A DNA stretch of 64,000 bases from Lentisphaerota bacterium (GCA_017134815.1 CP071032.1:930001-994000); one strand, 5' to 3'. Positions 37,004 to 46,265 are shown, counted from the first letter of the stretch. The notes: generated from the sequence alone by a model not told the origin. Translations and numbers: made by a program.

Positions 37004-37469
37004 AAGAAAATACCTGGTTAACGGCAACGAATGGCGTAACCAGTTTGAATCAAGAGAAGAAATCTGTCAGGGCTACATAGCCCGTTCCGGCTCTTGTGTC
37101 GTCAGAGTCAGGGTCGCCAGCGAAAAAGCCATGATTACCGTCAAAGGCGAAGCTATAAATATTACCCGGTCTGAATTTGAGTATCCAATCCCCAGAGAAG
37201 ATGCTCTCAAGATGCTGCTTGAATTTTCAGCAGATAATCTGATTGAAAAGAAACGGTATTTCGTAAATTTCGGCGGTAATGAGTGGGTTATCGACGAGTA
37301 TTTCGGCCGCAATGCAGGGCTGGTTGTTGCCGAGATTGAGATACCTGATGAGGCAACCGAATTCGCCGTTCCCGAATGGATAGGCAAAGAGGTTTCCACT
37401 GATTTCAAATACTCAAATGCTTCCCTGGCAACCAACCCATACCGGGACTGGAAAGACGATGATGAATAA
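36987..37469 (+). CDS. CYTH-domain protein (triphosphate tunnel metalloenzyme)
   Basis: 160 residues. The N-terminal ExExK signature is present (GKEIERKYLV). Later acidic and basic strands (RVRVASEKAMITVKG, WVIDEYFG, VAEIEIPDEA) line the tunnel. Bacterial stand-alone CYTH proteins are mostly inorganic triphosphatases, though some are class IV adenylate cyclases. The position directly before a CHAD gene and near ppk1 supports the PPPi/polyphosphate role. The start ATG lies inside the Nudix gene. Confidence 0.92.
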   Translation: MGKEIERKYLVNGNEWRNQFESREEICQGYIARSGSCVVRVRVASEKAMITVKGEAINITRSEFEYPIPREDALKMLLEFSADNLIEKKRYFVNFGGNEWVIDEYFGRNAGLVVAEIEIPDEATEFAVPEWIGKEVSTDFKYSNASLATNPYRDWKDDDE

Positions 37470-37495
37470 TTGAATCAAGCCACAGGAGGGGAAAA

Positions 37496-39061
37496 TTGCA
37501 CAAAAGGCTGGAAACTGAACTGCCGGATAAATTTGACTGGCAAAACCTTTTGACCAGTCTGCGTGATTCATTTATTCTCACCACCAGAAGAAAACCGAAG
37601 CAGCTGGTAGAGTTCCTGGATACTTTTGACTGGCGCTTTTTCAAGGCATCACTCTGCCTTACCCGCATTGGCAATAAATACACTCTTAGTGATATTTATA
37701 CCGAAAAAATTATCTCAGAGTTTATCTGGAGACGCAAAAAAGAGTATCGCTCCGCCTGCGACCTTGCATCAGATAACCTGCGGAAACGTTTTTCACAAAT
37801 TCAGGGCCCCAGAGCTGCCATTAAAATTGCGGAATTAAACTGCAGTGGCAGCAATGTGCAGATTTTGAATGAAGACAGAAAAACGGTTGCTCTGCTTGCC
37901 GAGGAAACTATCTCACTACCCCAGGATGATTCAGGAAACGAACTGCCGCTTAAAACAATTCTACGTCTGACTCCGGTAAAAGGATACAACGCTGAATTTA
38001 AAAAAGTACGCTGTACCCTGGAGCAGCTTGGGCTGGACCGACTGGCGCCAGCTGAACCATTAATACTTACTGCATTGAACGCAATCAAAATAGTTCCATG
38101 CAAGTATTCTTCTAAAATCAGAACCCCCTTGAAGCCTGAACAGACCATTCTGGAGGCTGCGGTCATGCTCAGCACAGATATGGTCAAGGTCATGTGCAGC
38201 AATGAGCAGGGTATTATTGAAGATATTGATATAGAGTTTCTGCATGACTACCGGGTTACAATACGCCGCACCAGGGCACTGCTGACCCAGTTGAAGGGGG
38301 TTTTTGCTCCCGCTGAAAGCGATGAGTTCAAACAGCGTTTCAGTGCTCTCGGTAGAATGACTAATCATATGCGCGATTACGATGTGCTGCTGTCTTACCG
38401 GGAGAGATACCAGAAAATGCTGCCGCCGGTATTAAGTCACGGTCTTAAACCATTCTTTCAAAGCATCGTCAAACAGAGGCGCAAGGAGTTTATAAAAATC
38501 AGTAACTATCTGGACTCTGATGAATACCATACGCTAATGGCTGACTGGAGCAAATTTCTCAAAGAAACGACCTTGGAGCAGAAAAACTCCCATTCGGATG
38601 ATAATGTTGTCGCATTCGTATCAAAGCGCATTATGAAGCGCTTTAAGCGCATAGTCAGAATTGCCGGAAAAATAGATGAGTACACACCATACGCAGATGT
38701 CCATGCAGTACGTATCGAATGCAAAAAACTTCGCTACATGCTGGAATTTTTCGCACCGCTCTATGAAAAAAATCTGTCTGCACCGATAGCCAGATTGAAA
38801 AAACTGCAGACTTTGCTTGGAGACTTCAACGACTTATGCGTGCAGTCAGATGCCCTCTCAGGCAAAGTAAAACGATTGACTCCAAAAGGCGCCAGGGCGA
38901 TGCATACAGCCGCGGCCCTGGGGGGGCTCATTGCCTTGTTAAGCCGGGATCGGGAAGAAATAAGGTATAAATTTAAAACGGCTATTTCCGATTTTATCAG
39001 CGAAGAGAATCAACTGTATTTTACAAATATATTCGCCGGCAGAATGGAGAGCGGGACATGA
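37496..39061 (+). CDS. CHAD-domain protein (polyphosphate-binding)
   Basis: 521 residues. The C-terminal half (about 230-505) is a CHAD domain: alpha-helical with paired basic helices, as in FLHDYRVTIRRTRALL, MRDYDVLL and AVRIECKKLRYMLEFF. CHAD proteins bind polyphosphate and localise to polyphosphate granules. The N-terminal 200 residues are not recognised; they are basic and could be a diverged regulatory region. I use the TTG start at 37496, because a strong AGGAGGGG lies 5 nt upstream and no in-frame ATG occurs for a long way. The stop overlaps the ParA start (ATGA). Confidence 0.9.
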   Translation: MHKRLETELPDKFDWQNLLTSLRDSFILTTRRKPKQLVEFLDTFDWRFFKASLCLTRIGNKYTLSDIYTEKIISEFIWRRKKEYRSACDLASDNLRKRFSQIQGPRAAIKIAELNCSGSNVQILNEDRKTVALLAEETISLPQDDSGNELPLKTILRLTPVKGYNAEFKKVRCTLEQLGLDRLAPAEPLILTALNAIKIVPCKYSSKIRTPLKPEQTILEAAVMLSTDMVKVMCSNEQGIIEDIDIEFLHDYRVTIRRTRALLTQLKGVFAPAESDEFKQRFSALGRMTNHMRDYDVLLSYRERYQKMLPPVLSHGLKPFFQSIVKQRRKEFIKISNYLDSDEYHTLMADWSKFLKETTLEQKNSHSDDNVVAFVSKRIMKRFKRIVRIAGKIDEYTPYADVHAVRIECKKLRYMLEFFAPLYEKNLSAPIARLKKLQTLLGDFNDLCVQSDALSGKVKRLTPKGARAMHTAAALGGLIALLSRDREEIRYKFKTAISDFISEENQLYFTNIFAGRMESGT

Positions 39062-39798
39062 AAATAGTAGCAGTTTACAACATAAAAGGCGGGGTGGGGA
39101 AAACGACCATCGCCGCAAATCTCGGTTACCACGCGGCAACCCGGAATTTCTCAACTCTACTGCTGGACCTGGACCCGCAGGGCTCAATATCATATTATTT
39201 CCGAGTGAAACCGCATAAGAAATTCAATTCCGAAAGATTTATCAAAGGGACCAGAATTCAAAAATTCATTCGGGGCTCTGATTACAACAATCTGGATGTT
39301 CTTCCATCAGATCTTACCTACCGGCATCTGGAAATCCTGCTTGCCGCAAAAAAACGCTCCCGTCGCCAGCTGCGCCGCATACTGATGCCGGTAAAAAACG
39401 AATACGACCTGATTATCCTTGATTGCCCACCAAATATTACCTTAGTCGCTGAAAATATATTCAAAGCTGCAGACCTTATCCTCATACCAGTAATTCCAAC
39501 CACTCTGTCTATGCTCGGATTTCAAAGTCTCAAGAAATTTTTTGAAGATAATGACCTGAATATTAAGCGCCTTAAACCGTTTTTTTCAATGGTGGAAAAA
39601 CGCAAGAAGCTGCACTGCGATATTGTCAGAAAGCACACTGAAAACAAATCAGACACGTTTTGCAACACTCACATACCATATAACTCAGCTGTCGAAAAAA
39701 TGGGCCTGAACCGGGAACCGGTTCACTGCTTTGCCCCGAAAACTTCTGGAGCACGCGCTTTTCAAAAGCTATGGGACGAGGTGGAATCAATCCTCTAG
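39058..39798 (+). CDS. ParA/MinD-type ATPase, orphan
   Basis: 246 residues. The deviant Walker A motif is complete (YNIKGGVGKTTIAANL), Walker A' is DLDPQGS and Walker B is DLIILDCPP. It is a ParA-family positioning ATPase that would dimerise on ATP and bind DNA nonspecifically. No ParB, parS-like cluster, origin or replication gene is nearby. It is coupled to the CHAD gene by a 4-bp overlap, so it probably acts on the same cargo rather than on a plasmid or chromosome. Orphan ParAs that position carboxysomes, chemoreceptor clusters and other cargoes are known to be encoded beside their cargo genes. Confidence 0.92.
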   Translation: MKIVAVYNIKGGVGKTTIAANLGYHAATRNFSTLLLDLDPQGSISYYFRVKPHKKFNSERFIKGTRIQKFIRGSDYNNLDVLPSDLTYRHLEILLAAKKRSRRQLRRILMPVKNEYDLIILDCPPNITLVAENIFKAADLILIPVIPTTLSMLGFQSLKKFFEDNDLNIKRLKPFFSMVEKRKKLHCDIVRKHTENKSDTFCNTHIPYNSAVEKMGLNREPVHCFAPKTSGARAFQKLWDEVESIL

Positions 39799-39856
39799 GA
39801 ACTATCCACTTCTCAGAAACTTTATTGAACGTTGATGAAAGTTTTTGGAGAAAAAC

Positions 39857-40774
39857 ATGACAAGACACTCTTTCTGGAATGATGATCGACACTACTTTGA
39901 GTATATGTCAGCAATCAAACCGGAGCTGCCTCCGGTCAAAGCCCTGCAGCTTCTGCCGGCTTTTAAAAAACCAACCGACCTGTGTAAATTTGACTTTTCA
40001 GCAGATCTGCAAACTCCTTATCCCGCCACATCTCCCAACTGCCTGGCAGCCTTTGCCAGGATTGCCGCCGGTGACAGCCTGACCACAACGGGAGCGGCTT
40101 CGTCGCACTTCTTTGTAGTACTGCACGGCAACGGCACGGTTTACTGCGGTGAAGGGGCCGTGGAATGGCACCAGGGAGATATCCTGACAATACCCTGGGA
40201 CCGGCAGATTGTTTTCGAGTCTGAAACTGAATCACTGCTCTACTGGGTCAATGACGAACCATTGTTCAACCGCCTGCAGGCATTGCCGCAGCGTCCGGCT
40301 TTCAGCCCCACCATTTACCCGTATAACGAACTGAAAACCGCAGCAGATAAATACAACGCCCAGTCAAATGCTGCCAGGCGCAACCGCAACGGCGTTATTC
40401 CGGTCCACCCTGAATACCTCCAGACCAGAAGCGCAACTCCGGTTTTATGGACTTTATTCAACATCATTCAACCCGGTCAAATTCAACCGGCACACCGGCA
40501 CAACTCTGTCGCGCTGGATCTGTGCACTCAAGGCTCAAAAGATGGGAAAGTATATACCCTTATGAGTGAAAGAGTTGACAAGAACGGCAACTTAATTGAC
40601 CCACTTAAAATATGCTGGGAGCCGGAAACAGCCTTTATCACACCGCCTGGATGGTGGCACGAGCATCATAATGACTCAAATACACCTGCCGTAGTGGTGC
40701 CAGTGCAGGATGCCGGACTCTATATTTACCAGCGTACACTTTTTATCGAATTCGCTTCAGAATTTAGCAAGTGA
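39857..40774 (+). CDS. Bicupin of the gentisate-1,2-dioxygenase type
   Basis: 305 residues from the ATG at 39857 (GGAG 6 nt upstream). There are two cupin halves: residues about 60-135 (ASSHFFVVLHGNGTVYCGEG..., WHQGDILTIPW) and about 195-300 (PGQIQPAHRHNSVALDLCTQG, FITPPGWWHEHHN). The second half keeps the His-rich iron site (HRHN, WWHEHHN). This resembles gentisate/1-hydroxy-2-naphthoate dioxygenases, which cleave aromatic rings with O2. In an apparently anaerobic background the substrate and activity are uncertain. No aromatic-degradation genes are adjacent. Confidence 0.75.
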   Translation: MTRHSFWNDDRHYFEYMSAIKPELPPVKALQLLPAFKKPTDLCKFDFSADLQTPYPATSPNCLAAFARIAAGDSLTTTGAASSHFFVVLHGNGTVYCGEGAVEWHQGDILTIPWDRQIVFESETESLLYWVNDEPLFNRLQALPQRPAFSPTIYPYNELKTAADKYNAQSNAARRNRNGVIPVHPEYLQTRSATPVLWTLFNIIQPGQIQPAHRHNSVALDLCTQGSKDGKVYTLMSERVDKNGNLIDPLKICWEPETAFITPPGWWHEHHNDSNTPAVVVPVQDAGLYIYQRTLFIEFASEFSK

Positions 40775-40786
40775 TCAGTCATTGCA

Positions 40787-40814
40787 GGCAGTTTATTGCG
40801 ATATATAAACTGCC
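40787..40814. terminator. Hairpin between convergent genes
   Basis: GGCAGTTTAT / ATAAACTGCC, a perfect 10-bp stem with an 8-nt loop, sits between the bicupin and esterase stops. The T-rich tract is poor on both sides. Confidence 0.45.
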
Positions 40815-40816
40815 AG

Positions 40817-41968
40817 TCACTTTTCAAGAACAGGTATTTTGAAGTTGAAATCCCGACCTGTTCTTGAATATATTACCTTACCTTTGCAGGTAATATTGAA
40901 TTCAATAATTGAATCGCTGTCAACCAATCCTTTTTTAAGTTTTTCACGCACTATTTCAGGAATCCTGTCAAAATTAACTGTAACTGCTCTGGAATTGGTT
41001 GTAACCACACTCAAAAGTCCTCCTCTCAGCCTGGCTGTAATGTGGCAGAATTTATTTTTATTTTTAAGGTCAGTCTTGATCCAGAAAAAGGCTTGATCTT
41101 CATCGGTAATAAAGTCAAGAGAATCAAAAAAACGAGTTTTAATATTCTCCTCCACTTCACAGGTATTCTGATAATACTTTACCCTGTTAATAATCCATTC
41201 CGGCGGATAATTCACAGCACAGTGCGGAGCATTTAGCAGCCAGTCAACCTGAGGCTGAAACTGATTAAACTTTCTTATAGCCTGGAAGAGGCTGGATGAC
41301 TGGTCAGGGTTTACCCAATTGTCATTCGTACCGTGCCACATGAAAAACGGGACATATTTGAAGTTTCTGGCATAATATATTGCGGATCTGCGTCGATACT
41401 CAAAACGATTCTTTTTTGAAGGCGGCGACAACTCTTTTTCTGAAGCAGCTCTTAATTGAGGCAGTGCTGACTTAATCCATCCTTCCAAATCACTTATTCC
41501 CTGCCCCGCAACAACAGCAGCAAACCTGTCAGGATATTTGGCCGCCATTATCATCGCCAGCATCCCTCCCATTGAACGACCTGCAAGATAAATCCTTGAT
41601 TCGTCAACATTATAATGCTTTATCATATATCTGATTGAATCCAGGATATCGTGTTGAGCCGGAAGCGCTGCCAGAGAAAACTCGCCTGAAGCCTTTATGC
41701 CATGAAGCTCCGGACAGACCAACAGGTATTTATGCTTCTCCGCAGCTTTGTAATAACCCAGCTGTTTAGCCATAAACCGGTCGCCTCCCATATAATGTGC
41801 TATTACCAGCAACGGCATTTTGGCTGTTTTACCGACTGACTCAGGAATAAAACCGGCAGCTTTCTGCTCTGTTCCGTCATAAGAACTATTAAAATTAAAT
41901 TCTATCTCCTCTGCAGCAAGCAGCGAATTCAAGCAAAAAACAAGAATAATCAACATATTTTTCAGCAT
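40817..41968 (-). CDS. Exported alpha/beta-hydrolase (esterase/depolymerase-like)
   Basis: 383 residues. The signal peptide MLKNMLIILVFCLNSLLA is followed by EEIEFNF. The alpha/beta-hydrolase core includes the oxyanion region VIAHYMGGDRF and the nucleophile elbow GRSMGGMLAMIMA. The acid is in WHGTNDNWVNPDQS and the likely catalytic His in NAPHCAVNYP. It resembles LpqC/PHB-depolymerase and dienelactone-hydrolase-like esterases. The last 100 residues form an extra region without clear homology. Likely periplasmic or secreted and acting on esters of polysaccharides or lipids; the substrate is unknown. Confidence 0.85.
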   Translation of the reverse strand: MLKNMLIILVFCLNSLLAAEEIEFNFNSSYDGTEQKAAGFIPESVGKTAKMPLLVIAHYMGGDRFMAKQLGYYKAAEKHKYLLVCPELHGIKASGEFSLAALPAQHDILDSIRYMIKHYNVDESRIYLAGRSMGGMLAMIMAAKYPDRFAAVVAGQGISDLEGWIKSALPQLRAASEKELSPPSKKNRFEYRRRSAIYYARNFKYVPFFMWHGTNDNWVNPDQSSSLFQAIRKFNQFQPQVDWLLNAPHCAVNYPPEWIINRVKYYQNTCEVEENIKTRFFDSLDFITDEDQAFFWIKTDLKNKNKFCHITARLRGGLLSVVTTNSRAVTVNFDRIPEIVREKLKKGLVDSDSIIEFNITCKGKVIYSRTGRDFNFKIPVLEK

Positions 41969-42358
41969 ATTATAACCCTTTTCTCTGTAACAAACGCCTT
42001 TGATTCAGCATGTTCTTCTAATTTAATTACCAGGCATAAATTAAATTTTTTGAGCATTAACCTTTAAACGCCTTTGTTTGAAATTAATAAATACCGCAAG
42101 TCAATTCTATACCCTCTATCCGCAATTTTCAATCTACTGTATTTTTTTCATTTTTGAGAAAATGTTTATTATTTCTGAGAATATTATTTACAGTAAAAAC
42201 CTAATCTTAATTAGACAAATCAAAAATTTTTGATTTTTCCAAGCTCAAAACTGCTGATAATAAAGAGAAATGATAAATCTGGCATGTTTACTGTTAAATA
42301 CCAAATCGAAGTCCGGTAAATCCGGAGACAAAGAAACATTCAACACGGAGGTCCTCCA
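41969..42358. other. AT-rich intergenic region with a perfect palindrome
   Basis: This is the divergent control region of the esterase and the helical exported protein. It is strongly AT-rich with A/T runs that may be intrinsically bent. The only discrete element is the palindrome at 42217-42236. No small ORF with a ribosome-binding site was seen. Confidence 0.5.
42217..42236. promoter_or_regulatory. 20-bp perfect palindrome, candidate operator
   Basis: AAATCAAAAATTTTTGATTT reads the same on both strands. It lies 122 bp upstream of the helical protein gene, overlapping a weak TTGATT/GATAAT promoter-like pair. It could be a repressor site or curved DNA. Confidence 0.4.
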
Positions 42359-42979
42359 ATGAAAACAGGATTAACAGCAGCAGTTCTCACCACCGCAGTC
42401 ATTTTCTCTTCTGTTAACGCCAACGCAGATGGCTTCAAAGACAAATGGAGGAGTTTTAAGAACAAAGTACATGCCAAAGTCGAAAACTTGAAACAACATC
42501 TCCAGGACCGTATGAACAGTCCTGAGGTACAGGCCAGACTTGCCGAAATCAGGGCTCGCCACCGCCAGATCACAGCAGATGTGCTTCGCGGCTGTCTTGA
42601 GTCATACCAGCAGTACAAACTTGAAGTAAGGCCAATGCTCAAAGCCAGGCTCGAGCTGAGGATTGCGGAAATCAGGCTTAAAATCGGAGAAAGATTCAGG
42701 TTCTACCGGTCAAGAGCAAGACGTAAATATGAAGCAAAGTTGTCGGAAATTATTGGTAAGCTGCCTCCGAATTTAGCAGCCGGCATAACCGGGATCAGGG
42801 CATCTGAACAGTATCAGTCATTCAAAGCCGGAGTAAGACAAAAAATCTATGATTTTCTGAAGATAAAGCTCAAAGACACCAAATTAAGAGCTAGGGCAAA
42901 AGTAAACCAGCTGGTCAATAGAATGAGCGAAAAATTTGAAAACTGGCTCGAAGAAAAAATAGCTGAACTCGAGGCTTAA
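42359..42979 (+). CDS. Exported, highly charged helical protein
   Basis: 206 residues. The signal peptide ends near VNANA-DG (about residue 22). The mature protein is almost entirely predicted amphipathic helix, with dense Lys/Arg/Glu and no cysteine pairs (for example VEVRPMLKARLELRIAEIR-type stretches around residues 85-115). I recognise no family. It could be a periplasmic structural, nucleic-acid- or polyanion-binding protein. The ATG overlaps a symmetrical GGAGGTCCTCC, whose left half is the ribosome-binding site. A strong terminator follows, so it is a single-gene unit. Confidence 0.75.
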   Translation: MKTGLTAAVLTTAVIFSSVNANADGFKDKWRSFKNKVHAKVENLKQHLQDRMNSPEVQARLAEIRARHRQITADVLRGCLESYQQYKLEVRPMLKARLELRIAEIRLKIGERFRFYRSRARRKYEAKLSEIIGKLPPNLAAGITGIRASEQYQSFKAGVRQKIYDFLKIKLKDTKLRARAKVNQLVNRMSEKFENWLEEKIAELEA

Positions 42980-43006
42980 TTTCCATTAGTAATTCAAGTA
43001 ATGCAG

Positions 43007-43031
43007 CGCCCCGGGCCGCGGGGCGTTTTTT
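43007..43031 (+). terminator. Intrinsic terminator of the helical protein gene
   Basis: CGCCCC / GGGGCG with a 7-nt GC-rich loop followed by six T. Confidence 0.85.
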
Positions 43032-44346
43032 ACCGCAGTGCAGCCAGATATCTTCTGGCTGCCTCTATAACATTATCAGTGCCTTGCCGCAAGTCATCAA
43101 CGCTAAGCTCAACCTTGAAGTCGGGCTTTACCCCGACACGCTCTATCGTCCTGCCGGACGGCCTGATACAGTCGCCCATAATTGTCTGCAGCCTGAAGCC
43201 GCTGTTTAAACGCAGAAAACTGGAGGGCAGACATTTACCGGATGTTGTCGTCCCGAAAAGCTTTGCTGTCCCGGCATCCTGCATGGCCGCAGCAAATATT
43301 TCAGCTGAACTGTATGTGTCTGCATCAATCAATATCGCCAGAGGCCCGGTAAAACATCCATTTTGCGGATACGATTCAGGTTTCAGTGTAGCACCTTTTA
43401 ATTTAAAAGTTCCCAGCGGGACCGGCTTGGGACAAACCCAGGCGGCAAGCCATTCCGGCAGCAGAGCCATCCCGCCAATATTGCCACGCAAGTCGATAAT
43501 AAGTCCTGCCGCCTGGCGAAATTTTCCCTGGATGTCCTGACGGCAGCGGCAAATCATATCCGGAAAAAATGCGGTAAACCGGATATAAGCAATATTGCCC
43601 TCGAGCAGGTTTGACTGGTAGGTACTGAAAGACCTCGGCATCACCCCGAGCTTAAACCATTTTGCCCCATTGGCCTTTCTAACTAAATCAAATTTCCTGG
43701 TGTTACCGCCATTATCAATGAGCTGAACTATTACCTTTGTACCGGGCCGGCCGGCAAGCATCGACCTTACCAGAACAGGCCAGCCGACATAATATTTCTG
43801 CTCAGGCTGAAGAGTAAGATTATTAACTCCTGTCAGTTGCCACCCCATCTTTATCCCGGCAGCAGCAGCGGAAGAACCGGGCCGAACCCTTATTACATAA
43901 ATTTTATCTTTTATCTGAGCTGTCCTGATGCCAGTCCCAGCAGGCAAATCAAGTTGTTTGCAGGAGGCTGCAATATTCCTCCGGGCAGTGTAATTACTGC
44001 GTTGGGCCGCTCGCAGCACCTTTAAGACTGTTCCGCCCACAGGAGGCAGAACCAGAGTATGACTCTGTCCGACCGACCGCAGCATTCTGTTCAATAACCG
44101 CACCAGCTGCCTGTCATTGCGACACTGCAGCACCAACGGCTTGTACTTACTGTAAACGGCCTTGTTTACAGCTTTAAAATCCTTTACAAAATGCTTTTCA
44201 GCAACAGTCTGCCAGACCTCATCAAGCACTTTTTGAGCCCTTGCCTGATAGCTTCCTTCAGAAATTGCTGCGGCATTCAACATACCAGCTGCCAAAATCA
44301 ACAGCCCGATAATCCCTCTCTCTGCCCCTTTTGCCATGCCGGTCAT
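43030..44346 (-). CDS. S41-family (C-terminal processing) serine peptidase with PDZ domain
   Basis: 438 residues with a signal peptide (GIIGLLILAAGMLNAAA). An N-terminal helical region is followed by a PDZ-like domain (about 140-215; AAAAGIKMGWQLTGVNNL) and the S41 core. The nucleophile Ser is in DADTYSSAEIFAAAM, the Lys in GTTTSGKCLPSS, and LIIDLRGNIGG is typical. It would act in the periplasm on protein C-termini or cell-wall enzymes. It overlaps the LolA-like gene by 4 bp and is the last gene of the lipid-transport operon. Its link to lipid transport is unexplained. Confidence 0.88.
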   Translation of the reverse strand: MTGMAKGAERGIIGLLILAAGMLNAAAISEGSYQARAQKVLDEVWQTVAEKHFVKDFKAVNKAVYSKYKPLVLQCRNDRQLVRLLNRMLRSVGQSHTLVLPPVGGTVLKVLRAAQRSNYTARRNIAASCKQLDLPAGTGIRTAQIKDKIYVIRVRPGSSAAAAGIKMGWQLTGVNNLTLQPEQKYYVGWPVLVRSMLAGRPGTKVIVQLIDNGGNTRKFDLVRKANGAKWFKLGVMPRSFSTYQSNLLEGNIAYIRFTAFFPDMICRCRQDIQGKFRQAAGLIIDLRGNIGGMALLPEWLAAWVCPKPVPLGTFKLKGATLKPESYPQNGCFTGPLAILIDADTYSSAEIFAAAMQDAGTAKLFGTTTSGKCLPSSFLRLNSGFRLQTIMGDCIRPSGRTIERVGVKPDFKVELSVDDLRQGTDNVIEAARRYLAALR

Positions 44347-45173
44347 TCTGGTTTACCTGAATCCACACCCGGACTCTTCACTGCAGCGGCTGGTTTGGCA
44401 AAGACGCTATCCGGGATCTTAATATTTACCTCGTAAGAATAAAGCTTTGCTGTAACCGTCATTCCAAGAACTGAAGAAATCATTGTACAAGGCATCATCA
44501 TGCCGCCCAGCTTGCGATAATCGGCAAAACTGTTTACAGAACGTACCCGCCCCATTGAAGTCTGCATTGTCATAATCATTTTTAGCGGCAGATAACTCTC
44601 AGCATCCGCATAGATTATTACTGGAGGCAGCTTCAAAGCCTCAGGACAATAACAAGTTACCTTGAAACATTCACGATCATTGATAAAACTTTTCTTTTTA
44701 TCAATTTCAATTTTTTTAAAAATATCTCTTAAGCTTAAAGCCGGATTGCTCATGCGGGCTGATAACCTTGTAAAATCCAGTTCAGGTCCGACAATGTCCC
44801 GGATCCCCATACCTTCAATCATAGTCCAGGCGTATTTCCCGTCAAATGCCTGAACCGTTGTCGGCATATTGCTGATCATGATACAGACTTTTATTTTATC
44901 AGGTGCCTTGAATCTGTTGACCATGGTCATTGTAATCCGCTGCATTTTCAGTTCAGCCCTGTATTTGCTGTGGTAACTTCTAATTGATCTGGCAATACCG
45001 TCAGGGTCAACCGCTTTTTCCATCCTGCTGATTACAAGTGCTGCCGCCGGGGCTGAAAGTTTTTCTGCAACGGGCTCCTTACAGGCTTTTGCTGATGCAG
45101 GTTTGTTTTCTACTGCGAAACTTGAACAGCTCACAGTAATCAAAATAACCAGCAGCAATATATTTTTCGTCAT
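44343..45173 (-). CDS. Periplasmic LolA-like lipid/lipoprotein carrier fold
   Basis: 276 residues from the ATG at 45173 (GGAG 6 nt upstream; a GTG at 45185 is rejected). The signal peptide ends near SSFAVEN. Successive beta strands such as RITMTMVNRFKAPDKIKVCIMI and VQAFDGKYAWTMI, then YLPLKMIMTMQTSMG, match the half-barrel of LolA/LolB-like outer-membrane-lipoprotein-sorting proteins. Because it follows MlaD it might act as the soluble lipid shuttle, in place of MlaC. That is inference from position and fold. Confidence 0.7.
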   Translation of the reverse strand: MTKNILLLVILITVSCSSFAVENKPASAKACKEPVAEKLSAPAAALVISRMEKAVDPDGIARSIRSYHSKYRAELKMQRITMTMVNRFKAPDKIKVCIMISNMPTTVQAFDGKYAWTMIEGMGIRDIVGPELDFTRLSARMSNPALSLRDIFKKIEIDKKKSFINDRECFKVTCYCPEALKLPPVIIYADAESYLPLKMIMTMQTSMGRVRSVNSFADYRKLGGMMMPCTMISSVLGMTVTAKLYSYEVNIKIPDSVFAKPAAAVKSPGVDSGKPE

Positions 45174-45196
45174 TCCAGTCTCCACTTTTTTATTAA

Positions 45197-46237
45197 TCAG
45201 TCAACACCCGGGATTGAGGTATTGTATACCGGCTTTTCACTTTTTCCTCTGATGAACTGGTTTGGATCATCATCAATTGAGTGCATTACCTCACTGCAGC
45301 GATTCATAAAACGATTGAATTTGACCAGTGAAAGAAACAGTTTCTCCCTGATCTCGCTTATGTCGTCAACAACAACATCACGCCCCTTTCCAGTCTTACT
45401 TATAAATTCCCTGGCATCAGCCAGCAGCATACTGAACTCTTCAATTATTTTCTTGAGCTTTTCAGCAGGAAGAATTTTTCTCAGGCGGGCAGTTCCCTCC
45501 TCAAGGAAATCAATTGTTTTCAGCAATTTGGCAACTTTTTCCTCAGAGAAAGCCTGCCGCAGATTTTTAGCGCTGTATTCTACATCCAGCGATATACGGT
45601 TGAACCGCGATATCATTCCTTTCAATTCCTGACTGTTGAATATTTTGTCAGCATTGTCCAGAGTTCTGTTTAATTTGTCCGCCAGCTCTCCAAAATCCAC
45701 TTTAGTCAACTGCTGAACAGTCTGACTGATATTCTGAATTACATTGCTGACATGTGAAGTCCTTGATTTAATGTAAAATACTCCTTCAGGAGGCCTGACC
45801 CGAAGCTCCGGCAATGCAAATTTCGGATTACCAGAAGAACAGAGCTCGATATATGAACCGCCCATGATTCCGGATGCATTCATAAAACAGGACAGTTTTT
45901 TCCGACGCAGAACCTTGTCAAACTCCCATGACCCTGAAGCCGTTATCGGCTCATCATTCTTCACCATATCCATAGACGAAGGAAATATATTGAAATAAAC
46001 ATCTATATAACCATCAACATCGCGCATCGCGATTCTGGTAATTCGCCCCACCGGCACTCCCATATATTTAACCGGCGACCCGACGGATAAACCTTCAACC
46101 GAAGCATTTATTACCGTCATTGCCTGAAATTTAGGTTCAAAAAGTTTCAGGATTCCAACCGCAAAAAAACTGCCGAACAGCAATACAATCGACAGTGTTA
46201 AAAAAACTCCAAGCTTGATCCGGTTAGCGTTATTCAT
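45197..46237 (-). CDS. mlaD: MCE/MlaD-family lipid-transport substrate-binding protein
   Basis: 346 residues. One N-terminal membrane helix (LGVFLTLSIVLLFGSFFAVGIL) precedes a single MCE domain (about 38-130; VEGLSVGSPVKYMGVPVGRITRI). A long helical C-terminal region follows, with coiled-coil potential (about 165-320). MlaD hexamers form a pore at the periplasmic face of the inner-membrane transporter. The long tail is larger than in E. coli MlaD (183 residues) and resembles PqiB/tube-forming MCE proteins. It is 28 bp downstream of mlaE. Confidence 0.92.
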   Translation of the reverse strand: MNNANRIKLGVFLTLSIVLLFGSFFAVGILKLFEPKFQAMTVINASVEGLSVGSPVKYMGVPVGRITRIAMRDVDGYIDVYFNIFPSSMDMVKNDEPITASGSWEFDKVLRRKKLSCFMNASGIMGGSYIELCSSGNPKFALPELRVRPPEGVFYIKSRTSHVSNVIQNISQTVQQLTKVDFGELADKLNRTLDNADKIFNSQELKGMISRFNRISLDVEYSAKNLRQAFSEEKVAKLLKTIDFLEEGTARLRKILPAEKLKKIIEEFSMLLADAREFISKTGKGRDVVVDDISEIREKLFLSLVKFNRFMNRCSEVMHSIDDDPNQFIRGKSEKPVYNTSIPGVD

Positions 46238-46265
46238 TAAAAACAGTCCTCCAGTCGAAAGAAAT

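Noticed and set aside
43001..43540. 179-codon plus-strand frame
   Set aside because: Antisense to the S41 peptidase gene and starts inside a terminator hairpin.
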